Source of the DNA: Pseudoxanthomonas sp.
Lineage (GTDB): Bacteria > Pseudomonadota > Gammaproteobacteria > Xanthomonadales > Xanthomonadaceae
NCBI RefSeq assembly: GCF_035999195.1
Contig: NZ_DASYGY010000009.1
Span: 620,001 to 684,000 of the forward strand
Length of the DNA stretch: 64,000 nucleotides
Direction: 5' to 3'
In this document: positions 1-9,149 of the stretch, one piece after another
How positions within the stretch are numbered: position 1 is the first letter of the stretch
How the letters are laid out: each line of letters opens with the position of its first letter
Program-made: the position numbers and the translations under genes
The notes under the pieces: model-generated
Seen by the model: the letters and a program-made list of their open reading frames with translations, nothing else
What the model was told of the DNA's origin: nothing
Databases searched by the model: none

Positions 1-449
1 CCGGCGAACGTCTGCACCCAACCCTGCGCCACGCCGTTGCGCGTTTCCAGCACGTCGCGCTCGACGAAGAACTCCTTGCGGCGCGCATCGCGGCTGTGGA
101 GGGAGGCGCGGCCGACCAGGTCGTCCCCGTTCGTGCCGACATCGCCATCCCAGCGCCACCGCTCGCCTGCATCGCCCGCGCCGCTGACGAAGACGCGGTC
201 CTGCTCGTCGCGCCAGCCACGGCCGGCGAAACGCGCGCGTTCCACCTTCACGCCCCACCAGTGCTCGATGTCGCGATGGTCCACGTCCCAGCCCAGCGCG
301 AGCTTGCGGGTCTCGTTGCCGTCCGCATCCGAGCCCACCCACAGATCGGTGCGCACGGCCTGCTTGTCGCCTTCGGCTTTCGTCTGCGCCAGCGCAGCGG
401 GTGCCGTGGCGGCCAGGGCCAGCGCGGTGCTCAGGAGATATGGCTTCAT
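1..449 (-). CDS. Secreted protein of a polysaccharide operon, 3' part missing (XagA-like?)
   Basis: The first 149 codons of a minus-strand gene are present and the rest lies beyond the window edge. It begins with a clear signal peptide (MKPYLLSTALALAATAPAALA) and continues as a mature, probably outer-membrane or periplasmic protein rich in W, R and D. Its ATG overlaps the stop of the upstream glycosyltransferase in a TGATG arrangement, so the two are translationally coupled. By position it resembles the partner of the GT2 enzyme in the Xanthomonas xag or Hms/Pga-type exopolysaccharide operons. That assignment rests on context and not on a recognised domain. Confidence 0.6.
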   Translation of the reverse strand, partial: MKPYLLSTALALAATAPAALAQTKAEGDKQAVRTDLWVGSDADGNETRKLALGWDVDHRDIEHWWGVKVERARFAGRGWRDEQDRVFVSGAGDAGERWRWDGDVGTNGDDLVGRASLHSRDARRKEFFVERDVLETRNGVAQGWVQTFA

Positions 450-1882
450 CACTTGGTACCCCAGGTCTTGCGCAGGCGCAGCAGTTCCGCGGCGTAGCCC
501 ATCACGCAGACCGGCTGCAGGATCATGGTGTAGGCCAGCGTGTAGAACACGAAGCCGGACAGATTGCGGCGTACGCGCAGCTCCTGCCGTTTGAACATGT
601 GCGACTGCACGCGGAAGATCACGATGTTCCACAACGCCGCCAGCGGCAGCACCAGCAGCGTCATGATGCCGGCGATCCAGTAGTAGCCGAACAGCGCCAG
701 CACGATGCCGGGAATGAAGGCGAAGGTGTACACCAGGTCCAGCGGCAGGAACAGCAGGTTCCACCAGATGAACAAGGTGGTCATGCGAGGCTTCACCAGC
801 AGCTTGCCATGTCGGGCGAAGGCCTCCATCAGGCCGCGCGACCAGCGCTGGCGCTGGCGGGCGAACTGGCCCACCTTCGTGGGCACCTTGGTGAACAGGC
901 AGGCTTCCTCGCAGTAGCCGATGCGCGCGCCGGTTTCCAGCAGCGCCCACGACACCACGATGTCCTCGCCGACGCACTCCGGCCAGCCGCCGACGCCTTC
1001 CAGCGACGCACGCGTGTACAGCGAGAACGCGCCCTGCGCCACCAGCGTGCCGTGATACATGCTCTGCATGCGTTTCACCGCGGCGATGCCATGGAAGTAG
1101 TCCCATTCCTGGCTGCGCGTCAGCCAGTTCTCGCGCGAATTGCGCACCAGCACGGCGCCGGCCACGGCCACGGTGCCGGGCGGATCGGACAGGAATCGTT
1201 CCACCAGCTTGCGCAGCGCGTCGGCGCGCAGGTACGAGTCGCCATCCACCGTCACCACCAGCGCCTGGCGCGTCTCGGCCAGACCGCGGTTCAGGGCCTT
1301 CGACTTGCCGCCGTTCCGGGACTGCGCCAGCACCCGCACCTGAAGTCCGGGGCGCGCGAGCTGCGCCGCCATCGTGCGCGCGATGGCGAGACTGTCGTCG
1401 GTGGAGCCATCGTCGATGACCACCACCTCCACGTCGCCGTGGTAGTCCTGGCGCGCCAGACTGGTGAGCGTGTCGGCGATGTTCTCGCTTTCGTTGTAGC
1501 AGGCCACCAGCACGCAGACATCGGGCAGGCGATCGTACTTGCGCAGCACCGGGCGTCGGTCCGACAGGATGGAACCGATCAGGAAGGCGTTCATGAAGCC
1601 CGGCACGTAGGCGATGAAGGCGATGACGAACACCGCCAGCGCGAATCCCAGCGGCTTCGAGAGTTCGGAAAGCCAGGGCTGCGAGAGCTTGACCGACAGC
1701 GCCGCCCACGCCAGGGATACCAGCAGGACCAGCGTGTACTTCAGCCGCACCGGCACATAGAAGCGCCGCCACGGCAACGCGGTGGCGGCGGCGTCGGGAG
1801 CGGGATTGAAGACGGAGTCGGGACGATCCGGCTCGCGCTCAGCCGGCGCGAGGAGGGATGTGGAGTCGTACATGTGCCGCAT
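449..1882 (-). CDS. Family 2 glycosyltransferase, processive polysaccharide synthase (PgaC/HmsR/XagB-like)
   Basis: Inner-membrane processive glycosyltransferase, probably making a poly-N-acetylglucosamine-type exopolysaccharide. Two transmembrane segments near residues 47-100 precede a GT-A domain with all expected motifs: VVIDDGSTDD (nucleotide-sugar site, about residue 157), DGD (about 213), GED (catalytic base, about 305) and QRQRW (about 343). Three C-terminal hydrophobic segments follow. I chose the ATG at 1882; an in-frame ATG at 1921 and one at 1873 are also possible, and none has a strong ribosome-binding site. The downstream secreted protein is coupled to it. Nothing seen fixes the sugar specificity. 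Confidence 0.85.
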   Translation of the reverse strand: MRHMYDSTSLLAPAEREPDRPDSVFNPAPDAAATALPWRRFYVPVRLKYTLVLLVSLAWAALSVKLSQPWLSELSKPLGFALAVFVIAFIAYVPGFMNAFLIGSILSDRRPVLRKYDRLPDVCVLVACYNESENIADTLTSLARQDYHGDVEVVVIDDGSTDDSLAIARTMAAQLARPGLQVRVLAQSRNGGKSKALNRGLAETRQALVVTVDGDSYLRADALRKLVERFLSDPPGTVAVAGAVLVRNSRENWLTRSQEWDYFHGIAAVKRMQSMYHGTLVAQGAFSLYTRASLEGVGGWPECVGEDIVVSWALLETGARIGYCEEACLFTKVPTKVGQFARQRQRWSRGLMEAFARHGKLLVKPRMTTLFIWWNLLFLPLDLVYTFAFIPGIVLALFGYYWIAGIMTLLVLPLAALWNIVIFRVQSHMFKRQELRVRRNLSGFVFYTLAYTMILQPVCVMGYAAELLRLRKTWGTK

Positions 1883-1993
1883 CGACAGAACCTGATCCGT
1901 GGCCTGCAAAACCCATGCCACGCTACTGTCCCGTCCATTACGACTTCTTAACTCACATTTTTGACGTCCATCACAAATAGGTGACGCTATGGG

Positions 1994-3280
1994 TCACTTT
2001 CTGCCATCCAGTGTCCCGCCCGCCGCCCATTCACGATTCCGCACCTGGCCGGTGCCACGCACCACGAACCGTTCCACCGTCAGCGCCTCCAGCCCCATTG
2101 GGCCGTACGAATGCAGACGCGTCGTGGAAATGCCGATCTCCGCCCCCAACCCCAGCTCGCCGCCATCGGAGAAGCGCGATGAGGCATTGACCATCACCAC
2201 GGCCGACCGCAGCGCGTTGAGGAAAGTCTCCGCATGCGCGGGATCGCGTGTGACGATGACTTCCGTATGGTCGGACGTGTAACGACGGATATGCGCGATG
2301 GCCGCATCCAGGTCGTCCACCACGCCGATCGCGATCACCAGATCGAGGAACTCGGCGGCGAAATCCTCTTCCGTTGCGGCGACCGCGCCCGGCATCAGCG
2401 CCCGGGCCGCCTCATCCGCCCGGATCTCGACGCCGCGCGCACGCAGCGCCTCGGCTGCACGCGGCAGGAACGTCGGCGCGATGTCGCGATGGACCAGCAG
2501 CGTCTCCAGCGAATTACAGGCCGACGGCCGCGACACTTTGCCGTCGAGCAGCAGGGCCAGTGCCAGGTCTTCGTCCGCACCCGCGTCCACGTACTGGTGG
2601 CAGACGCCCTTGTAGTGCTTGATGACCGGCACCCGCGCGTATTCGGCAACGAAGCGGATCAGCCCCTCGCCCCCGCGCGGGATCACCAGGTCGACGATGT
2701 CGCTGAGCTGGATCAGCTCCAGGATGGTCTCGCGGCGCAGGTCCTCGACCAGCGTCAGCACCGCGTCCGGCAGACCGGCTTCTCGCAGGGCGCGTTTCAA
2801 CGATGCCGCGATCGCGGTGTTGGAATGGATCGCCTCCGAGCCGCCGCGCAGGATCACCGCGTTGCCGGCCTTCAGGCACAGCGCCGCCGCATCGGCGGTG
2901 ACGTTCGGCCGCGCCTCGTAGATCATCGCGATCACGCCCAGCGGCACGCGCACGCGCTCGACATGGATGCCGTTGGGACGGTCGTAGGCGCGGGTCACCT
3001 GCCCCACCGGGTCAGGCAATTCCGCCACCTCGCGCACCGCGGCCGCGATGCCGTGCAGACGCGCCACATCCAGCCGCAGGCGGTCCAGCATGGCAGTGCC
3101 GATGCCTTTCGCTGCCGCCGCTTCCAGATCACGCGCATTGGCCGCCAGGATCGCGGCCTCGTCGGCCAGCAGCGCATCGGCCATCTCGCGCAGCAGGGTG
3201 TTCTTCGCCTCCGTCGGCAAGCACGCGATAGCGGTGGCCGCGTCGCGGCATTGCAGCGCCAGCGTCCTGATGTCGGTCAT
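1994..3280 (-). CDS. proA: Glutamate-5-semialdehyde dehydrogenase (gamma-glutamyl phosphate reductase)
   Basis: Second enzyme of proline synthesis: NADPH-dependent reduction of gamma-glutamyl phosphate to glutamate-5-semialdehyde. The 428-residue length fits the family. The aldehyde-dehydrogenase-fold motifs are present, including IYEARPNVTADAAALCLKAG and the catalytic-cysteine region around KVSRPSACNSLETLL. The ATG at 3280 is preceded by a good AAGGAG about 5 bases upstream, so a longer in-frame extension reaching into proB is rejected. It lies 22 bases after proB and is the last gene of the long arg-pro transcription unit. Confidence 0.97.
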   Translation of the reverse strand: MTDIRTLALQCRDAATAIACLPTEAKNTLLREMADALLADEAAILAANARDLEAAAAKGIGTAMLDRLRLDVARLHGIAAAVREVAELPDPVGQVTRAYDRPNGIHVERVRVPLGVIAMIYEARPNVTADAAALCLKAGNAVILRGGSEAIHSNTAIAASLKRALREAGLPDAVLTLVEDLRRETILELIQLSDIVDLVIPRGGEGLIRFVAEYARVPVIKHYKGVCHQYVDAGADEDLALALLLDGKVSRPSACNSLETLLVHRDIAPTFLPRAAEALRARGVEIRADEAARALMPGAVAATEEDFAAEFLDLVIAIGVVDDLDAAIAHIRRYTSDHTEVIVTRDPAHAETFLNALRSAVVMVNASSRFSDGGELGLGAEIGISTTRLHSYGPMGLEALTVERFVVRGTGQVRNREWAAGGTLDGRK

Positions 3281-3302
3281 GCGAACTCCTTGCCCAGCAT
3301 AG

Positions 3303-4451
3303 TCACAGCAGCACCAGATCGTCGCGATGGACGACGTTTTCGCCGTAGGTGTAACCGAGGATGGCTTCGATCTCGCGCGAATGGCGCCGTGCGATGCGGC
3401 GGATGTCGACCGCCGAATACTGGCTGACGCCGCGGGCAATGCGCCGGTCGCCGGCCTCGTCGCGCAGCACCAGCTCGACCATGTCGCCGCGGCGGAAATC
3501 GCCCTCGGCCGTACTCACGCCGCCCGGCAGCAGCGAGGCGCCCTTCTGGCCCATGGCGTTCGCCGCGCCCGCATCGACGACGATGGCGCCGCTCTCCACC
3601 GGCACGTTGCGCAGCCAGTACTTGCGGGCGGCCAGCCGGTTCTGCGCGGGACGGAACCGCGTGCCCAGCAACGCGCCGCGCGACAGCGCCGACACGGTGG
3701 TGGCCTGCGTGCCGTTGAACAGGAAGGTCTCGATGCCGGCCGCCGCCGCCTTGGCCGCCGCTTCCAGCTTGGTATGCATACCGCCGGTGCCCACGCCGCT
3801 GCCGGCACCGCCGGCCATGGCGAAGAACTCGGGGGTCAGCGCTTCCACGTCGAGAATCGGCTGCGCATCCGCGTGCGTGCGCGGGTTGGCGGTGTAGAAA
3901 CCGTCGATGTCGGTGGCGATGAACAGCGCATCGGCGTCGATCAGCGCGGCGACCACTGCGGCGAGGTTGTCGTTGTCGCCGAGCTTGAGCTCGTCGACCG
4001 ACACGGTGTCGTTCTCGTTGACCACCGGCAAGGCGCCCAGCGCCAGCAGTTCCTGTAGCGTGGCGCGTGCGTTGAGGTAGCGGCGGCGGTTGCGCAGGTC
4101 GTCATGCGTCAGCAGCACCTGCGCGACGGGACGGTCGAAGAAGCGCTGCCACAGCCCGATCAGCTGCGCCTGCCCCAGCGCCGCGAGCGCCTGCCGTTCC
4201 GCCATCGCCACGCCGGCCTGCGGCTTGCGATGCAGCAGGCCGCGGCCCGCGGCCACCGCACCGGACGAGACGATCACAACTTCGCGACCAGCGGCGATGC
4301 TGGACGACACGAACTGCGCCAGGTTCAGCGCATGGCGCGGACTGAGTCCCTCGCCTTCTGCCGCCAGCAGGCTGCTGCCCACCTTGAGCACAGCGCGACG
4401 CCAGGCCGGCAACGGGTGTTCGGAGAACGGCGGCGGCGTGGCGTGGGTCAT
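3303..4451 (-). CDS. proB: Glutamate 5-kinase with C-terminal PUA domain
   Basis: First enzyme of proline synthesis: ATP-dependent phosphorylation of glutamate, normally feedback inhibited by proline. An amino-acid-kinase domain comes first (VLKVGSSLLA near the N terminus, VNENDTVSVDEL and FGDND-type LGDNDNLAA substrate loops, GTGGMHTKLEAA). A PUA-like domain follows from about residue 285. The length of 382 is typical of the PUA-containing form. It is followed by proA with 22 bases between and preceded by the small YciI gene. Confidence 0.97.
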   Translation of the reverse strand: MTHATPPPFSEHPLPAWRRAVLKVGSSLLAAEGEGLSPRHALNLAQFVSSSIAAGREVVIVSSGAVAAGRGLLHRKPQAGVAMAERQALAALGQAQLIGLWQRFFDRPVAQVLLTHDDLRNRRRYLNARATLQELLALGALPVVNENDTVSVDELKLGDNDNLAAVVAALIDADALFIATDIDGFYTANPRTHADAQPILDVEALTPEFFAMAGGAGSGVGTGGMHTKLEAAAKAAAAGIETFLFNGTQATTVSALSRGALLGTRFRPAQNRLAARKYWLRNVPVESGAIVVDAGAANAMGQKGASLLPGGVSTAEGDFRRGDMVELVLRDEAGDRRIARGVSQYSAVDIRRIARRHSREIEAILGYTYGENVVHRDDLVLL

Positions 4452-4460
4452 CGGGTCAAC

Positions 4461-4718
4461 TCAGCGGGTGTTCCATTCGTGGACGGTGAGGTCGGACGTG
4501 CCGGACAGCGCGAGGGGATCGCGCGCGATGATCGCCTTGGCCTCGTCCAGCGAGGCGACATTGACCAGCACGTAGGCGCCGCCGCTCCTGTCGCTGAAGC
4601 CACCCGTCATCTCGAGTTGCCCGGCAGCACGCAGTTCGTCGAGGAAGGCAAGATGCGGCGCGATCACCGCGTCATCGAACGAGGGACGACGCATTGCCAT
4701 GACGAGGTATCGGATCAC
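4461..4718 (-). CDS. YciI-like (YCII family) small protein
   Basis: An 85-residue protein of the YCII alpha/beta-barrel (ferredoxin-like) family. The His-Asp arrangement is typical (APHLAFLDEL near residue 20, RDPLALSG near residue 67) and the fold ends in TVHEW. Its ATG overlaps the argH stop (ATGA), placing it firmly inside the arginine-proline operon between argH and proB. The cellular role of most YCII proteins is unknown. A link to amino-acid metabolism here is only by position. Confidence 0.85.
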   Translation of the reverse strand: MIRYLVMAMRRPSFDDAVIAPHLAFLDELRAAGQLEMTGGFSDRSGGAYVLVNVASLDEAKAIIARDPLALSGTSDLTVHEWNTR

Positions 4719-6007
4719 AGCGCGTCCCAGCGGGCGAGCAGTTCATCCAGGCGCAGATCGGCGGCCGCACCGGGCGACACGCGCGCGGCCAAGCTGCCTT
4801 CCGGCGTGCGTCCCTGCCCCGCGCTGTCGGCGGAGGCCGCAGCGGCCTTGTAGGCTTCGCGGAACGGAACACCCGCAACGGCCGCTTCGACAGCGACATC
4901 GGTGGCGTACATGCCGGAATCGATCGCGGCACGCAGCCTGTCTTCGCGCCATTCCAGGTTGGCCAGCAGCGCCGGCAGCAGTTCCAGCGCCGGCAGGCCG
5001 CGGCCGAAGCCGTGGAAGATGGCGCCCTTGCTGGCCTGCAGGTCGCGGTGGTACCCGGACGGCAGCGACAGCAGCTGCTCGATCTCGGACCGCGCCGCCG
5101 ACACGCTGGCATGGGTCGCACGCATCAGTTCGATGACGTCGGGATTGCGCTTGTTCGGCATGATGGAGCTGCCGGTGGTGTACTGCGCCGGCAGCGCGAC
5201 GAAGCCGAACTCCGCGCTGGTGAACAGCGACAGGTCCCAGGCGATGCGGCGCAGGTCCAGCGTGGCGGCGCCCAGCGCTTCCAGCGCGGCCATCTCGAAC
5301 TTGCCGCGCGAGAGCTGCGCGTAGATCGGACTGACCTGCATGCGTGCGAAGCCGAGCGCGGCGGTGGTGTGCTCGCGGTCCAGCTTGAGGTTGACGCCGT
5401 AACCGGCAGCGGTGCCGAGCGGATTGGCATCGACCAACTTCAATGTGTCGCGTGCGCGGATGGCGTTGTCGATGAAGGCTTCCGCCCAGCCGGCCCACCA
5501 CATGCCCGCCGACGACACGACGGCGCGCTGGATATGCGTGTAGCCAGGAATCGGCAGGTCGCGTTCGGCCTGCGCGCGGTCCAGCGCGACCTTGGCGATC
5601 TCGCGCGACAGCACGGCCACGCGGGCGAGCTTTTCCTTCAGCCACAGGCGCGTGGCGACCAGGATCTGGTCGTTGCGGCTGCGGCCGGTGTGGATCTTGC
5701 GGCCGGCATCGCCCAAGCGCTCGGTCAGCCGGGCCTCGATGGCGGAATGGCCGTCCTCGAAGCGCTCATCGAGGACGAAATCACCACGGCGGAAATCCTC
5801 GGCCAGCGTCGCCAGTTCGCGCTTCAGCCCGGCCAGTTCGTCACCCGACAGGATGCCGGCGCGCTGCAGGCCTTCCGCATGCGCGGCGCTGGCCTGGATG
5901 TCGTGCAGGAGGAACTCGCGATCCAGCACCACGTCGTCGCCTGCGAGGAAGCGCTGGATCTCTGCGTCCACCGCCACGCCGGGTTTTTGCCACAACAAGT
6001 CAGACAT
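4715..6007 (-). CDS. argH: Argininosuccinate lyase
   Basis: Last step of arginine synthesis: cleaves argininosuccinate to arginine and fumarate, as a cytosolic homotetramer. The fumarase/aspartase signature GSSIMPNKRNPDV (flexible loop with catalytic Ser) is present, along with HTGRSRNDQ and GYTHIQRA. At 430 residues it is slightly short of the E. coli enzyme (457) but complete at both ends. It overlaps the YciI gene by 4 bases and is separated from argC by a repeated palindromic element (6043-6163). Confidence 0.97.
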   Translation of the reverse strand: MSDLLWQKPGVAVDAEIQRFLAGDDVVLDREFLLHDIQASAAHAEGLQRAGILSGDELAGLKRELATLAEDFRRGDFVLDERFEDGHSAIEARLTERLGDAGRKIHTGRSRNDQILVATRLWLKEKLARVAVLSREIAKVALDRAQAERDLPIPGYTHIQRAVVSSAGMWWAGWAEAFIDNAIRARDTLKLVDANPLGTAAGYGVNLKLDREHTTAALGFARMQVSPIYAQLSRGKFEMAALEALGAATLDLRRIAWDLSLFTSAEFGFVALPAQYTTGSSIMPNKRNPDVIELMRATHASVSAARSEIEQLLSLPSGYHRDLQASKGAIFHGFGRGLPALELLPALLANLEWREDRLRAAIDSGMYATDVAVEAAVAGVPFREAYKAAAASADSAGQGRTPEGSLAARVSPGAAADLRLDELLARWDAL

Positions 6008-6042
6008 CGTGTCTCTCCGCCAAAATTTGCCGATCCGTCGCT

Positions 6043-6163
6043 CTTTCCCTTCTCCCTCCGGGAGAAGGTGGCCCGAAGGGCCGGATGAGGGTGCGGCGCG
6101 CCCGATGCCTGCCGCTTCGCCGTACCCTCACCCCAACCCCTCTCCCGGAGGGAGAGGGGCTCT
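6043..6163. repeat. Dispersed palindromic repeat, copy 1 (pair with 14964-15093)
   Basis: A 121-base element made of a CTTCTCCCTCCGGGAGAAGG hairpin, a middle part (GGATGAGGGT ... CGTACCCTCACCCCAACC) and a terminal hairpin CCCTCTCCCGGAGGGAGAGG. The same layout and much of the same sequence recurs at 14964-15093. It fills the argC-argH gap almost entirely, and its last base touches the argC stop codon. Such elements are common between genes of Xanthomonadaceae. Confidence 0.8.
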
Positions 6164-7128
6164 CAAACCTGTCCCGGATTCTCCGGGATAGCAGTGAACT
6201 CATCGAAGCCGAAAGCGAGATTGAGGTTCTGCATCGCCTGCGTCGCCGCGCCCTTGAGCAGGTTGTCCAGCGTGGCCACCACGACCAGCCGCTTGCCGCC
6301 GGGTGCCAGGGTGAAGCCGCCGATCTCCACGCCATGCCGGCCAGCGATGCGGCTGACCCAAGGCGCCTCATCGAGGATGTGGATCAGCGGTTCGTCGGCA
6401 TAGCGCTCGCGGTACAGCGCACGGACCTCGTCGATCTTCATCGCCTGCTGCAGCCACAGGTTGACCGTCATGGTGATGCCGCGGAAATGCGGGGCCACGT
6501 GCGGCATGAACTCCACCGGCAGGCCGAGCTGCCGGCTGACTTCGCGCTCATGCATGTGGTCGGTCAATGCGTACGGCATCAGATTGTCGCGCAGCAGCTC
6601 GGTGTTGTTCTTGTCGGACGGCGTGGTGCCCGCGCCGGAATAACCCGACACGCCGAAGCACTGCGGCGGCCCGGCCAGGCGATCCCGCAGCGGCGCGATG
6701 GCCAGCTGCATGGCGGTGGCGTAGCAGCCTGGATTGCTGATGCGCTTCTGCCCCGCGTACGTCTGCCGGGTCAGTTCGGGCAGGCCGTAGTACGACTGCT
6801 CGTCGAAACGGTAGTCCGCCGACAGGTCGACCACGACAGTCTCCGGCGCCTGCGCATCGATGGCGCCGACCAGCTCGGCGGCCTTGCCGTTCGGCAGCGC
6901 CAGGATCACGGCATCCGCGCCCTTGCCGCCGACCTGGTCATGGCTCAGGTTCTCGTAGCGCAGGTCACCGGCAAACTCGGCGATATGGTCGCTGACCTTC
7001 TGGCCCGCGAGTTCGCGCGAAGATACGAAAGCCAGCTCGAGCTGCGGATGGCGGGCGATCAGGCGGATCAGTTCCGCGCCGGTATGGCCGCGGGCGCCGA
7101 CGATGCCGACGGTCTTCTTGCTGCTCAT
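6163..7128 (-). CDS. argC: N-acetyl-gamma-glutamyl-phosphate reductase
   Basis: Third arginine step: NADPH reduction of N-acetylglutamyl phosphate to N-acetylglutamate semialdehyde. A Rossmann start (VGIVGARGHTGAELIRL) is followed by the catalytic cysteine motif SNPGCYATAMQLA and a conserved HVAPHFRGI segment. The start is the ATG at 7128, overlapping the preceding GNAT gene by 4 bases; the upstream in-frame extension is an overlap with that gene and was rejected. The 321-residue length fits the family. The stop codon abuts a dispersed repeat. Confidence 0.96.
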   Translation of the reverse strand: MSSKKTVGIVGARGHTGAELIRLIARHPQLELAFVSSRELAGQKVSDHIAEFAGDLRYENLSHDQVGGKGADAVILALPNGKAAELVGAIDAQAPETVVVDLSADYRFDEQSYYGLPELTRQTYAGQKRISNPGCYATAMQLAIAPLRDRLAGPPQCFGVSGYSGAGTTPSDKNNTELLRDNLMPYALTDHMHEREVSRQLGLPVEFMPHVAPHFRGITMTVNLWLQQAMKIDEVRALYRERYADEPLIHILDEAPWVSRIAGRHGVEIGGFTLAPGGKRLVVVATLDNLLKGAATQAMQNLNLAFGFDEFTAIPENPGQV

Positions 7129-7748
7129 GGGGAACCCTGTTCGTGTTGCGCCAGCCGCGCGAGCAGGTTGCTGCGCACGGCCGGCCATTCGGTGTCGAGG
7201 ATGGAAAAGACGACGGTATCGCGCGGCGAGCCGTCGGCATGGCGCTTGTGGTTGCGCAGCACGCCGTCCTGCTTGGCGCCCAGGCGGGCGATGGCGGCGC
7301 GCGAGCGATGGTTGAACCAGCTGGTCTCGAACACCACGCTGATGCAGCCCAGCGTCTCGAAGGCATGCGTGAGCAGCAGCAGCTTGGTCTCGGTATTGAC
7401 GCCGGTCCGCTGGACGTCCGGCGCATACCAGGTGTAGCCGATGCTGAGCCTGGGGACGTCCGCTTCCAGCCCGTAGAACCGGGTACTGCCGACGACGCGG
7501 CCGCCGGCATCCCGCACCACGAACGGCAGCACGCGGCCGTCGGCCTGCGCTGCCAGTACCGCATCGACGTAGTCCGCTGCATCGTCGGCCTTCGGTACGC
7601 TGGTGAACCACAGAGCCGCCAGCGCGTCGCCCGCCAGCGCCGCACGCAGGCCGTCGACGTGGTCGCGCGACATCGGCTCCAGGGTGGCATGGCGACCCGT
7701 CAGGACCGGAACCTGCTGCCAGGCAGCGGGAAGCATGTCGGCTGCCAT
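7125..7748 (-). CDS. GNAT-family N-acetyltransferase (RimJ/RimL type)
   Basis: A 207-residue acetyltransferase with a RimJ/RimL-like GNAT core: a GSTRFYGLE beta-strand, then SIGYTWYAPDVQRTGVN-type acetyl-CoA binding region, and a C-terminal ETSWFNHRSRAAIARLG. It lies one base after the NAGS/kinase stop and overlaps argC by 4 bases, so it is co-translated within the arginine operon. The acetylglutamate synthase activity is already supplied by the upstream fusion, so the substrate here is unknown. A protein or small-molecule amine is possible. Confidence 0.85.
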   Translation of the reverse strand: MAADMLPAAWQQVPVLTGRHATLEPMSRDHVDGLRAALAGDALAALWFTSVPKADDAADYVDAVLAAQADGRVLPFVVRDAGGRVVGSTRFYGLEADVPRLSIGYTWYAPDVQRTGVNTETKLLLLTHAFETLGCISVVFETSWFNHRSRAAIARLGAKQDGVLRNHKRHADGSPRDTVVFSILDTEWPAVRSNLLARLAQHEQGSP

Positions 7749-7749
7749 G

Positions 7750-9069
7750 TCAGTCCTTCAACGTCGGCAGCCGCGTGCGGCAATGGGCGACGCAGCGTTC
7801 GATGTCGCCAAAATCCTCGATGCCGTACCAGAACACCTTCCACTTCTCCTGCTTGTAGCAGCCGTCGGATTCGGCGTAGTAGAAGATGTTGACCTGGTTG
7901 TTGTGGCGCGAGCGCCAGAACAGCTGCGGATTCTCCTCACGCATGACGTGCCACACGGCGCGGCCCAGCCCTTCGCCCTGCGCATCGTCGAGCACGGCGA
8001 ACTTGTCGAGATACGCGAAGCCTTCCTCGCGGGTCAGGATCAGCGCGGTGCGGTAGTTCTCACTGATGTAGACGCGGTACGGCGTGGTGCGCTCGAAATA
8101 GTCCGGCAGCAGCGTGCGGCCGAAGCTGGATTCGATCAGCGTCTTCAGGCGCGGCAGGTCCACGCCTTGCCACCCGTTCTCGAACCGCAGCACGCGTTCG
8201 CCCTTGCGTACCAGCGTGCCGGAGCCGCGGTGCGTGAACAGTTCTTTCGCCAGCTCGGCCGGCTTGGTAATGGACACCGACGACGTCAGCGGCAGCCGGT
8301 CCAGCAGGTGCTTGATCTGCTCGATCTTCACCCGCATGCCGCCGTTGATCCACGGCTGCGCCATCAGTTCGTCGTACTCGGTGGACAGGTTGATCGAGTC
8401 GATCACCCTGCCCTCCGCATCCAGCAGGCCGCCGGTGCCGGTCAGGAAGATGATCTTGTACGGCTGCAGCACCTGCACCAGTTCGTTGGCGGCGAAGTCG
8501 GCATTGATGTTGAGGATCTGGCCACCGACGGTTTCGCCCATGCTGGCGATCACCGGGATGGAACCGGCCTTCAGGCTGGCCTCGATCGGCGACAGGTTGA
8601 TGCGGGTGACGTCGCCGACCAGGCCGTAGGTGGCTTGGTCCTTGTACTCGGCCTCGAACACGCCCGAGACGATCGACGTCGCACGTGCGCCGACCTGCTG
8701 CAGCGCCTCGACCAGCGCGAGGTTCTGCTGCAGGAACACCTTGCGCACGATGGCCAGTACCTCGGGCGTGGTCACGCGCAGGCCGTTGACGGTCTGCTTG
8801 GTGATGCCGGCGGCGGTCATCTCCTCGTCCAGCTGCGGACCGGCGCCGTGCACGACGATGGGCGTCAACCCCACTTCCTGCAGGAAGGTCAGCGAGGACG
8901 TCAGCGACTCCAGGTCGTCGCGCAGCACGGCGCCACCCACCTTCACCACGGCGAAGCGCTTGGCGTCCAGCTGCGAGAAGCGCTTGACGTACTGCGAGAT
9001 CTCCTTCGCGCTGGCCATGCTGGACAGCAGGCGGATGATGGTCTGACGGGTCTGCTTGTGCGATTCCAT
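7750..9069 (-). CDS. argB: Bifunctional N-acetylglutamate synthase/kinase (NAGS/K)
   Basis: Carries out the first two arginine steps. Residues about 1-290 are an amino-acid-kinase (NAGK) domain with VVKVGGAVLRDDLE, the GAGPQLDEEM substrate loop and FLTGTGGLLDAEG. Residues about 300-439 are a GNAT acetyltransferase domain with LDKFAVLDDAQGEGLGRAVW and a terminal FWYGIEDF segment. This architecture is known from Xanthomonas and Maricaulis and resembles vertebrate NAGS. Arginine inhibition is expected from the family. It follows argE after an 80-base gap holding GC-rich hairpins. Confidence 0.95.
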   Translation of the reverse strand: MESHKQTRQTIIRLLSSMASAKEISQYVKRFSQLDAKRFAVVKVGGAVLRDDLESLTSSLTFLQEVGLTPIVVHGAGPQLDEEMTAAGITKQTVNGLRVTTPEVLAIVRKVFLQQNLALVEALQQVGARATSIVSGVFEAEYKDQATYGLVGDVTRINLSPIEASLKAGSIPVIASMGETVGGQILNINADFAANELVQVLQPYKIIFLTGTGGLLDAEGRVIDSINLSTEYDELMAQPWINGGMRVKIEQIKHLLDRLPLTSSVSITKPAELAKELFTHRGSGTLVRKGERVLRFENGWQGVDLPRLKTLIESSFGRTLLPDYFERTTPYRVYISENYRTALILTREEGFAYLDKFAVLDDAQGEGLGRAVWHVMREENPQLFWRSRHNNQVNIFYYAESDGCYKQEKWKVFWYGIEDFGDIERCVAHCRTRLPTLKD

Positions 9070-9082
9070 GTCTTCTTGCTTT

Positions 9083-9148
9083 GTAGGGTGGGCCTTGGCC
9101 CACCGTCTTCATCGGGTCGCGCACGGCGGGCCGAGGCCCGCCCTGCGG
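9083..9148. repeat. Twin GC-rich hairpins between argE and the NAGS/K gene
   Basis: Two perfect palindromes lie side by side: GGTGGGCC-TT-GGCCCACC at 9087-9104 and GGCGGGCC-GA-GGCCCGCC at 9125-9142. The first is headed by GTAG. The pair sits in the 80-base gap inside the arginine operon. It looks like a member of a dispersed intergenic repeat family. A structural effect on mRNA decay or on downstream translation is possible but not shown. Confidence 0.7.
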
Positions 9149-9149
9149 G

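Noticed and set aside
401..1951. A 516-codon plus-strand frame near the window start
   Set aside because: Antisense to the family 2 glycosyltransferase, which has all catalytic motifs. The shadow frame is H/Q/R-rich.
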